DNA of 15,397 bases from UBA1268 sp002694955. GTDB taxonomy: Bacteria > Planctomycetota > Planctomycetia > Pirellulales > UBA1268. The position numbers and the translations under genes were made by a program. Shown here piece by piece: positions 8,196 to 14,121 of this stretch. The stretch covers positions 1 through 15,397 of the forward strand of contig JALCBP010000063.1 of the NCBI GenBank assembly GCA_028066355.1, given 5' to 3'. Position 1 is the first letter of the stretch, and every line of letters begins with the position of its first letter. The notes beneath the pieces are model-generated. The model made no database searches, had not been told where the DNA came from, and worked only from the letters and a program-made list of their open reading frames with translations.

Positions 8196-9533
8196 AGCGC
8201 CCCGACAGACAATTCAATTCAGTCAACGCCTTGGCCAGGCACTCGAACTGGAGAGCCAGCAAGCCTTTCCCTCGGAGGACAGAATGTTGAGTTGCCAGTC
8301 ATTGTCGGAAGTGAGGGTGAAAAAGCACTTGATATCTCTCGTTTACGATCTGGCACTAGCTATATCACGCTCGATGAGGGATTCGTAAACACTGGGTCGA
8401 CAACAAGTGGAATCACATTTTTAGATGGAGAAAAAGGTATTCTCCGCTATCGCGGATACCCAATTGAAGACCTTGCAGCACGTTGTGATTTTATTGAAGT
8501 TGCCTACCTCTTGATTTACGGGGAACTCCCAACAGAGGACGAACTCACTACGTTCCGCAATTCTCTATCAAACCACTCAATGATCCACGAGGATATGCGT
8601 AGCTTTTACAGCGGCTTCCCGCGTGATGCTCACCCCATGGCCATTGTGGGGAGTGTTGTTGGTGCTCTTTCGACATTTTATCAAGACTCGTTGGATGTTC
8701 GGGATCCGAAGCAAGTTGAAGTAAGTGTTCATCGTCTTCTTGCAAAACTTCCGACAATTGCAGCATACAGCTACAAAAAATCAATTGGCCAGCCTCTTAT
8801 ATACCCACGGAATGATAGATCGTATTGTGAGAACTTTCTGCAGATGATGTTCGCGGTACCTTGCGAAGAATATGAGATTGATCCGGACTTTGCCGAGGCG
8901 CTCGATATGCTCCTGATTGTTCATGCTGACCACGAACAGAATTGTTCAACATCAACAGTTCGCATGGTTGGATCAAGTGACGCAAATCTTTTTGCAAGTA
9001 TTTCTGCAGGTGTCTCCGCCCTTTGGGGCCCGCTACATGGCGGCGCAAATCAAGCATGCGTGGAAATGTTAGAACAGATCGTGGCAGATGGTGGCAACGT
9101 AAAAAAATACGTGGAGCTTGCTAAAAAGAAGGGTTCAGGATTTCGCCTGATGGGGTTTGGACACCGCGTGTATAAAAACTATGACCCGCGAGCAACGCTT
9201 ATTAAAGCATCGTGTGACAAACTCCTCGCCAAGATTGATCGCTGTGATCCTTTATTCGATATCGCACAGCAACTGGAAGAAGTAGCTCGTGGAGATGACT
9301 ACTTCATTGAACGGAAACTATATCCAAACGTTGATTTCTACTCCGGTGTCATCTATCGAGCGATGGGGATTCCGGAACAGATGTTTACAGTTCTTTTTGC
9401 AATGGGGCGCCTTCCAGGATGGATTGCCCACTGGATGGAAATGCACCAGAGTCCAACAAAGAAAATCTGTCGACCGCGACAAGTTTATTCAGGTGAGACG
9501 CTTCGTGAGTTTGTCCCACTAGACCAAAGATAG
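8193..9533 (+). CDS. gltA: Citrate synthase (type II-like, hexameric class)
   Basis: Citrate synthase (446 residues) condenses acetyl-CoA with oxaloacetate and controls carbon entry into the TCA cycle. The catalytic triad is visible: His282 in GPLHGGANQA, His324 in MGFGHRVYKNYDPRA and Asp381 in NVDFYSGVIYRAMG. They match His264, His305 and Asp362 of the E. coli enzyme in order and spacing. The N-terminal half has LDEGFVNTGSTTSGITFLDG and ILRYRGYPIEDLA, also typical. I chose ATG 8193 because GGAG at 8180-8183 lies 9 nt upstream. A TTG at 8178 would overlap this ribosome binding site. The length and the extended N-terminus point to the NADH-regulated Gram-negative type, but the allosteric residues cannot be judged by eye. 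2-Methylcitrate synthase is less likely. It converges with tadA over 42 bp. Confidence 0.96.
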   Translation: MSAPTDNSIQSTPWPGTRTGEPASLSLGGQNVELPVIVGSEGEKALDISRLRSGTSYITLDEGFVNTGSTTSGITFLDGEKGILRYRGYPIEDLAARCDFIEVAYLLIYGELPTEDELTTFRNSLSNHSMIHEDMRSFYSGFPRDAHPMAIVGSVVGALSTFYQDSLDVRDPKQVEVSVHRLLAKLPTIAAYSYKKSIGQPLIYPRNDRSYCENFLQMMFAVPCEEYEIDPDFAEALDMLLIVHADHEQNCSTSTVRMVGSSDANLFASISAGVSALWGPLHGGANQACVEMLEQIVADGGNVKKYVELAKKKGSGFRLMGFGHRVYKNYDPRATLIKASCDKLLAKIDRCDPLFDIAQQLEEVARGDDYFIERKLYPNVDFYSGVIYRAMGIPEQMFTVLFAMGRLPGWIAHWMEMHQSPTKKICRPRQVYSGETLREFVPLDQR

Positions 9534-9575
9534 CCTTGGCACTTGCTTATAGGCCTTGGATAGAAATCAACCTGG

Positions 9576-10061
9576 TCAGCTATTCTGTCGCTTCTCTCGA
9601 AAAAAAGACGAGAGTAATTCGCTGGATTCTTGCTCAAGAACGTGTCCAACGTGCTGAACCTGATGGTTAAGCCTGGGGTCGTCAAAAAGATTGTAAAGGG
9701 ATTCAACGGCACCAGCCTTCGGATCACCGGCACCCCACACAACAACTGGCACTCTTGCCTGCACTATCGCACCTGCACACATCAGACAAGGCTCGAGTGT
9801 CACGTACAAGACGCAATTGAGGAGTCTCCAAGAACCCAATGACGACGCTGCTTGAGTTAACGCAATCATCTCTGCGTGGGCAGTCGGATCAGCTAGCTGC
9901 TCCCTCTGATTGTGAGCCATTCCAATAATTCGCCCAGCAGCAACAACCACCGCTCCGACAGGCACCTCATCTTCCTCGACAGCTTGCCTCGCCTCACTCA
10001 AAGCGACCTGCATCCATTTTTCATGCACTGTCTGCTCACCGAAACAATTCTCCGAAAACAT
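9576..10061 (-). CDS. tadA: tRNA-specific adenosine deaminase TadA
   Basis: TadA (161 residues) deaminates A34 of tRNA-Arg(ACG) to inosine, which allows CGN decoding, and is generally essential. The cytidine-deaminase-fold motifs are complete: HAE with zinc ligand His62 and proton-shuttle Glu64, and PCLMC (91-95) with zinc ligands Cys92 and Cys95. VPVGAVVV (33-40), AHNQREQ and the C-terminal helix with LLSSFFREKR are typical of TadA rather than guanine or cytidine deaminases. The ATG at 10061 is preceded by GAGGA with a 6-nt spacer, so the start is well supported. It is transcribed alone, converging with gltA and diverging from the CopD-like gene. I looked for the SRP RNA gene that neighbours tadA in some bacteria and did not find it. 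Confidence 0.94.
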   Translation of the reverse strand: MFSENCFGEQTVHEKWMQVALSEARQAVEEDEVPVGAVVVAAGRIIGMAHNQREQLADPTAHAEMIALTQAASSLGSWRLLNCVLYVTLEPCLMCAGAIVQARVPVVVWGAGDPKAGAVESLYNLFDDPRLNHQVQHVGHVLEQESSELLSSFFREKRQNS

Positions 10062-10245
10062 GTGTATTCCTCAATTCGCTGTTTGTCGTTGAAGCTCCAG
10101 TGACATCGAACAGCAGGTGACTCTACCGCGTAGTGTTACCTAAAAAATATTCTGGGCAGCAAATCACACCTGCAGAACGCTCTTTGTCTTCTTCGTTGGA
10201 CACCGAGCTCTTGCGAGGACTATGATAGTAATGCATCATTCATGA

Positions 10246-10259
10246 CAGTGCACTGGTGC
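10246..10259. promoter_or_regulatory. Perfect 10-bp palindrome between tadA and the CopD-like gene
   Basis: CAGTGCACTG at 10246-10255 is a perfect palindrome. It overlaps a second dyad, GCAC-TG-GTGC, at 10250-10259. It lies 45 bp before the ATG of the CopD-like gene in the 239-bp divergent spacer, so it is a plausible operator. Nothing identifies a regulator, and a 10-bp palindrome can arise by chance. Confidence 0.35.
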
Positions 10260-10300
10260 TAGTTTTTGTTAAATACCACGTAACTCCCTTGGAAATCTCA

Positions 10301-10942
10301 ATGGAAGCCCTCTTACTTCTTCTACGATGGGTGCATATTTTTGGTGCGGTTATTCTTGTCGGGGGACTATGCTTTTCCCGTTTTGCCCTTTTGCCGGCTT
10401 TGGCTGATACAGAAGAAGGCAGTCGTGAAAAATTGCATGAGAGTATCCGACGAAAATGGCTTCCCTGGGTTATTCTAGGCATTACTCTTCTTCTCGTGAG
10501 CGGGTTAACGAACTTCCTTCTCTTCAACAGTACCGTTAAATCGCAGGGGTGGGGTGATGGTCAATGGATGAAGCAAACAAACTACCACGCCATCTTTGGC
10601 GTCAAGTTCCTTCTCGCTTTAGTTGTTTTCTATTTCACGAGTGGGCTCGTTGGTCGAGGCTCTGGCACTGCATGGATACGAAATGACCGCGCTCGCTGGC
10701 TTGGAGTAACACTTGGGCTTGCCGTGGCCATCATTATGTTATCTGGATGGCTTCGGAACCTGCACACTGGTCCGAATCAATCCTCTGGTTCGGAGTTCGG
10801 TGTAGCCCTTAGTGCTGAGTCCACTCCAAATAATGCTGCTGAGACAGATCGTTACCAAGGTCAAGAAGCAGGATCTGCCTTCCGGGAGCAGGGCACAAAA
10901 GATGAGCCTGATGATTCAACCGGATCAGCTAGGACTGAATAA
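10301..10942 (+). CDS. CopD-like four-helix integral membrane protein of unknown function
   Basis: The 213-residue product has four hydrophobic segments: about 3-33 (LLLLLRWVHIFGAVILVGGL), 54-75, 95-118 and 132-151. The pattern 'W-H-I-F-G-A-V-I-x-V-G-G' in the first helix and 'Y-H-A-I-F-G-V-K-F-L-L-A' in the third resembles the CopD / related DUF families, where such histidines (here His12 and His96) are suspected metal or heme ligands. I cannot name the family with certainty. The last 55 residues form a hydrophilic tail rich in Ser, Glu, Asp and Gly, probably disordered. ATG 10301 is preferred: GGA lies 9 nt upstream and the first helix begins at once. An in-frame upstream extension from 10256 would add a poor N-terminus. 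It is the first gene of a probable three-gene operon with the coiled-coil protein and the kinase, and 34 nt separates it from the next gene. Confidence 0.7.
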   Translation: MEALLLLLRWVHIFGAVILVGGLCFSRFALLPALADTEEGSREKLHESIRRKWLPWVILGITLLLVSGLTNFLLFNSTVKSQGWGDGQWMKQTNYHAIFGVKFLLALVVFYFTSGLVGRGSGTAWIRNDRARWLGVTLGLAVAIIMLSGWLRNLHTGPNQSSGSEFGVALSAESTPNNAAETDRYQGQEAGSAFREQGTKDEPDDSTGSARTE

Positions 10943-10976
10943 ATATTCTGCTGACTTACCTCATCAGGTTAATTTT

Positions 10977-11147
10977 ATGGATAAGAAAACAAAGAAACGA
11001 ATTGACGTTCTTCAGCAGAAAATCACAAAACTCCAACGACTCCTAGCTGCCGAAAAAGAACAGCCTGATGATCCGGCAGAAATTCCACGAATTGAAGCAG
11101 AGCTAGCTAAGGCGCACGCAGAAATGTCGTCACTTAAAAGTGACTGA
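10977..11147 (+). CDS. Small coiled-coil protein (56 aa), function unknown
   Basis: This short gene starts at ATG 10977, with AGG about 8 nt upstream, and ends at TGA 11145-11147. The protein is very hydrophilic. MDKKTKKRIDVLQQKITKLQ and RIEAELAKAHAEMSSLKSD carry heptad-like spacing of Leu, Ile and Val on both sides of an acidic, Pro-containing hinge (EQPDDPAEIP, about 28-37), so a two-helix hairpin or antiparallel coiled coil is likely. It has no membrane segment or signal peptide. It lies exactly 34 nt after the membrane-protein gene and 34 nt before the preferred kinase start, suggesting a shared transcript. I do not know its function. Small proteins of this type seem common in planctomycetes, but that is from memory only. 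Confidence 0.65.
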   Translation: MDKKTKKRIDVLQQKITKLQRLLAAEKEQPDDPAEIPRIEAELAKAHAEMSSLKSD

Positions 11148-11181
11148 CCACATATTTATTTTCTCAGCAGCTTCATTGATT

Positions 11182-12042
11182 ATGAATATCCGCAGCCTAC
11201 TCGGACCATTTCTGAACTTTGGAGGAACGTCCAAAATTCATGTATGGCAGCGATTTGACCCAATTGGAGAAGGCATAGCTGGGACTATGTCTCGATTCTA
11301 CAAGGCACGCGACAGAGAGTCTGGCAACACAGTTGGGCTTAAGCTACCAAACATGAACAAGGTAGCTCCAATAGAGGCTCGGTTCAAAGGATTAAACAAG
11401 CCGACCGAAGGCGAAATCAGCCAACTTATTTCCGGTGACCATGTTGTTCATACACATGAGCATGGAAAAACACATGATGGTGGACAGTTCATCGTCCAAG
11501 ACTTTCTGGATGGCACTCTCATTCACTTTCGTTTGAAGAGGGGTGAGCCACTTTCGCTCAACGAACGAATCGATATGATTCAACAAACAGCACGAGGCGT
11601 CGCAGTAGTACATGAGGCTGGTTTTGTTCATCGTGATATCTGCCCTAGAAACCTCATGATGAGCCCTGACGGTAAGACTACTCTGTTTGATTTTGGTCTT
11701 TCCGTTCCAAATGAGCCGGCATTCCTCCGACCAGGAAACCGAACAGGAACACCCAACTACATGGCTCCCGAAGTTATTCGACGGCGGCAGTCAGACCACA
11801 GACTGGATATCTTTTCGTTTGGAGTCACAGCTTATGAAATTTGTAGTGGAAAGCTACCGTGGCCTGGGGGAGATGCTCGGGCTGCTTTGGCTCATGACAC
11901 ACCGGCACAGGATATTCGAGAAATAAATAATGAAATCCCTGATCGCCTAGGCGAAGCCATAATGGACTGTCTCAGAGCTGATCCTGATAATCGGCATGAC
12001 ACAATGGAAGATTTTCTACGGAAAATCGCGCGTTTGAAGTAG
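11182..12042 (+). CDS. Soluble Ser/Thr protein kinase, planctomycete-type HRDICPRN
   Basis: The 286-residue protein is a nearly bare Hanks-type kinase domain. It shows the G-loop GEGIAG (29-34), Lys54 in GLKLPN as the ATP-anchoring lysine, the catalytic loop HRDICPRN (150-157, Asp152 and Asn157), DFG (170-172) and APE (195-197) followed by LDIFSFGVTAYEICSGKLPW. All core catalytic residues are present. The usual Lys of HRDLKPEN is Cys154, which is uncommon. There is no transmembrane or sensor domain. The N-terminus (MNIRSLLGPFLNFGGTSK) is mildly hydrophobic and could dock to membranes. I prefer ATG 11182. A GTG at 11140 would overlap the coiled-coil gene by 8 nt and is a real alternative; neither has a good SD. 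The substrate is unknown, and the two upstream neighbours are natural candidates. Confidence 0.88.
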   Translation: MNIRSLLGPFLNFGGTSKIHVWQRFDPIGEGIAGTMSRFYKARDRESGNTVGLKLPNMNKVAPIEARFKGLNKPTEGEISQLISGDHVVHTHEHGKTHDGGQFIVQDFLDGTLIHFRLKRGEPLSLNERIDMIQQTARGVAVVHEAGFVHRDICPRNLMMSPDGKTTLFDFGLSVPNEPAFLRPGNRTGTPNYMAPEVIRRRQSDHRLDIFSFGVTAYEICSGKLPWPGGDARAALAHDTPAQDIREINNEIPDRLGEAIMDCLRADPDNRHDTMEDFLRKIARLK

Positions 12043-12090
12043 AGAATGGGGCTTGAAGGACCCAAGACGTGATTTACACTACCATTTTGG

Positions 12091-12111
12091 CGGATTCATA
12101 ATTTGAATCCG
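12091..12111 (+). terminator. Perfect 8-bp inverted repeat after the kinase gene
   Basis: CGGATTCA (12091-12098), a TAATT loop and TGAATCCG (12104-12111) form a perfect hairpin 49 bp after the kinase stop and 53 bp before the next start. No T-tract follows, so it may be a factor-assisted terminator, an RNA-end stabiliser or an operator for the PVC signature gene. Confidence 0.45.
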
Positions 12112-12163
12112 TCTAAGCACTTCCACCAGAAACATATATTTCAAACGCTGAGGAATCTCCGCT

Positions 12164-12379
12164 ATGACAATGAACAAAAGCCTCCGAGTCCGAAAAGGTG
12201 GTGGTGGTGCCCGAGGGGTATTGAGCAGAGCGGAGCGAATCGCAAAGCTCAAGGAACTGGAAAAGTGGAAAGAAGGCCAGAGCCCACTTGGTCTTGCTAA
12301 AGTCCGTGTTCAAAAAATCTCAATGAAGAAGAAAAAGGCCAAGGCTAAGGAAGACTCCGATAAGGCTGAAGAAAAGTAA
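12164..12379 (+). CDS. PVC-superphylum signature small basic protein
   Basis: The 71-residue protein is extremely basic. It starts MNKSLRVRKGGGG after an initial Met-Thr, has the core GVLSRAERIAKLKE (18-31), then WKEGQSPLGLAKVRVQK and a Lys/Ala/Glu tail. From memory this pattern (N-S-L, V-L-T/S-R-A-E-R-I-x-x-L, S-P-x-G-L-P/A-K-V-R-V) matches the small protein reported as universal in, and restricted to, Planctomycetes, Verrucomicrobia and Chlamydiae. It has been suggested to bind nucleic acid or ribosomes, and its function is not established. The start is supported by GAGGA at 12149-12153 upstream of ATG 12164; a second ATG at 12170 is possible. It appears to be monocistronic, after a hairpin and before the convergent hemY. 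The identification should be confirmed by a profile search. Confidence 0.85.
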   Translation: MTMNKSLRVRKGGGGARGVLSRAERIAKLKELEKWKEGQSPLGLAKVRVQKISMKKKKAKAKEDSDKAEEK

Positions 12380-12392
12380 CTCTTGGTCTGAA

Positions 12393-12424
12393 CGCGACTT
12401 TCACTAATCGCGACTCTTACTAAT
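12393..12424. repeat. Tandem 16-bp imperfect repeat in a convergent spacer
   Basis: CGCGACTTTCACTAAT (12393-12408) is followed directly by CGCGACTCTTACTAAT (12409-12424), 14 of 16 bases identical. The junction also creates CGCGA ... TCGCG, a five-pair stem with a 10-nt loop (12393-12412). It fills most of the 50-bp gap between the PVC signature gene and the 3' end of hemY. It is probably a local duplication, possibly contributing to transcription termination. Confidence 0.6.
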
Positions 12425-12429
12425 TTAGA

Positions 12430-13863
12430 TTAGCTTTTTATTGCATTGGCCGCAGCAACTTGCCCTGATTGAATGACCTGAGGAATTCCCACACCCTCAT
12501 AAGCACTCCCTGCTAATCCAAAAGACTCAAGCTCTGATTCAGCTTGTCGGATTCTTTTTATTCTCTCGACATGTCCGACATTGTACTGAGGCATGGATTC
12601 GTGCCATCGATCTACTTGCACAATAGATGGGCTACCGTGCAAACCAATTGTTGCCCGCAGATCAACAAGAACTGCTTCAACGACTTTTTCATCCGCAAGC
12701 CTCGAAACACCTTTATCAAGCGCTCCTCCTATAAACGCCCGGATAAGGACAGAGCCACACGGTGCTCTGCCGGGAAATTTACTACTTAAGAAACTAGCAG
12801 CGAGGATTCGTTTCCCAGCAACCCTCGGAAGAATCATTCCTGCGGCTTGTAAAGAATGAGATACATCCTGCCTGTCAAATCCAAGTGAAACAACGGCTGC
12901 ACCTGCATACTCGATCATCCTCAATTCAGTTGAGAGATCTGGAGATACCGTTGAGACCATCTCTGCGACTTTCGACGCTGGTGCTGCCAAGACAATTCCA
13001 TCGGCTCGAATTGTTTGGTCCCCAAAGACAACTTGCCATTGGCTACCATTACGTTGCAGAGATCTCACGTGACCCTGAGCCACCACAACACCAGCACGTC
13101 GAAGCCGAGACTCCAGAGCATCAACCAGTGTCTGCATGCCGTTTTTAAATGATACAAATTGCCCGTAACGGGCCCCACTTGCATCAGATAAACCACTCGC
13201 CTGCGCAACCCTCTTTTTCTCACCTTTTGTAAGACTGCCCCAGTCATGTTCCATTTTCAGGAATTCCGGGCACGCTGCCGCCATGCTGAGTTTGCTCGGA
13301 TCAGCCGTCCAAATACCAGAAACGAGTGGTTGCACTAATTTATGAAATGCTTCTTGCCCCAATCTCCGAACAGCAAAAGACTCTAGACTTTCGTCAACAT
13401 CATGATTCGATCGCCTCGGAATAAAGCGTTCCCCGGCAACCCGCAGCCGCCCATAACAAGAAAGAATATTAGATTGCAAAAAGGGAATGATTCGTCCCGG
13501 AGCAAGCAGTCTGAATCCTGGTGGCACGGGAAGAAGAACACCGCTTCTACCACCTTTTTGTGAACTCCATATGAGTGCTCTCCTGGCTTCAGGATTTACG
13601 CTGATAAGTTCCTCAGCAATCCCCAGACGCTTAACTAACTCGATTCCCTCAGGACGTACAGAAAGAAAACTATCTGCCGAACGCTCTATAAGCCATTCCC
13701 CTTGGCTCACCGTTTCAATCACACCTCCTAGTCGACCTGTCGATTCGATAATGGTTATTTTCGGTGGGACTTCTTGCCGGAGCAGCCATTCCGCTGCAGA
13801 GAGTCCTGCTAGCCCTCCACCGATAATGACAATGTGCTGTTCGTTGTTTAATTGCTTAACCAT
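12430..13863 (-). CDS. hemY: Protoporphyrinogen oxidase, HemY type (often annotated hemG)
   Basis: This FAD enzyme (477 residues) makes the six-electron oxidation of protoporphyrinogen IX to protoporphyrin IX, the penultimate step of heme synthesis, using oxygen. The N-terminal dinucleotide fold IVIIGGGLAGLSAA carries GxGxxG at 15-20 with Glu40 as the ribose-binding acid and GRLGG at 43-47. SADSFLSVRPEGIELVKRLGI and GIWTADPSKLSM are typical of this family rather than of amine oxidases or phytoene desaturases. The C-terminal FAD motif GSAYEGVGIPQVIQSG (from 452) is also present. Length is normal. Some HemY-like enzymes act instead on coproporphyrinogen III in the coproporphyrin-dependent pathway, and I cannot separate the two by eye. 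ATG 13863 has no nearby SD; GAAGGAG lies about 25 nt upstream. No other heme gene is adjacent. Confidence 0.92.
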   Translation of the reverse strand: MVKQLNNEQHIVIIGGGLAGLSAAEWLLRQEVPPKITIIESTGRLGGVIETVSQGEWLIERSADSFLSVRPEGIELVKRLGIAEELISVNPEARRALIWSSQKGGRSGVLLPVPPGFRLLAPGRIIPFLQSNILSCYGRLRVAGERFIPRRSNHDVDESLESFAVRRLGQEAFHKLVQPLVSGIWTADPSKLSMAAACPEFLKMEHDWGSLTKGEKKRVAQASGLSDASGARYGQFVSFKNGMQTLVDALESRLRRAGVVVAQGHVRSLQRNGSQWQVVFGDQTIRADGIVLAAPASKVAEMVSTVSPDLSTELRMIEYAGAAVVSLGFDRQDVSHSLQAAGMILPRVAGKRILAASFLSSKFPGRAPCGSVLIRAFIGGALDKGVSRLADEKVVEAVLVDLRATIGLHGSPSIVQVDRWHESMPQYNVGHVERIKRIRQAESELESFGLAGSAYEGVGIPQVIQSGQVAAANAIKS

Positions 13864-14118
13864 GCATTCGACATCGACAAGACAGGATGCTCCTTCAAAA
13901 CTTGCAAGTTACTGTAGCCTCTTCCAAACGACTTGGCGAATAACCACGCTGGCCCATCTTTCCTAATCTATCGAATAAAGCTACGAATGTGGCGACCATC
14001 ACGTTTCACCATGTTTTTGGTCTGGACTTGATTTCTGGCTACTTCTAGGGTTCGTCGAACTTTTGTGACAAAGGCATTCTTGTAGTGTTTGCCGACGTGA
14101 CTTCGGAGGCTTCAAATC
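13864..14118. promoter_or_regulatory. Divergent hemY / TPR-gene spacer
   Basis: This 255-bp region must hold promoters in both directions. It contains the dyad GTTCG-T-CGAAC at 14050-14060 and, on the minus strand, a TACAGT that could be a -10 for hemY. No convincing -35/-10 pair is visible on the plus strand. I see no gene or structured RNA in it. Confidence 0.4.
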
Positions 14119-14121
14119 GTG
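14105..14121 (+). promoter_or_regulatory. Ribosome binding site deciding the TPR-protein start
   Basis: GGAGG at 14105-14109 lies 9 nt before GTG 14119 but 18 nt before ATG 14128. Both codons are in the same frame, so the SD spacing favours GTG 14119. Confidence 0.6.

Noticed and set aside
9594..9614. CTCTCG-N9-CGAGAG inverted repeat as a gltA/tadA terminator
   Set aside because: It lies inside the 3' coding part of tadA, has an A-rich loop and no T-tract after the stem on either strand.
10062..10300. Possible SRP (4.5S) RNA gene next to tadA
   Set aside because: The neighbourhood suggested it, but the conserved GGAAGG...AGCA tip is absent on both strands.
11140..11181. Upstream GTG start of the kinase overlapping the coiled-coil gene
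   Set aside because: It is possible through translational coupling, but there is no SD, and the added MTDHIFIFSAASLI does not look like the kinase family's N-terminus. It is kept only as an alternative.
13487..13966. 159-codon plus-strand frame opposite hemY
   Set aside because: It is antisense to a complete, well-conserved oxidase gene and its Ser/Arg-rich product has no family features.
14050..14060. GTTCG-T-CGAAC as a LexA-type SOS box
   Set aside because: The spacing does not match the LexA operators I know, and the neighbouring genes are not SOS genes.
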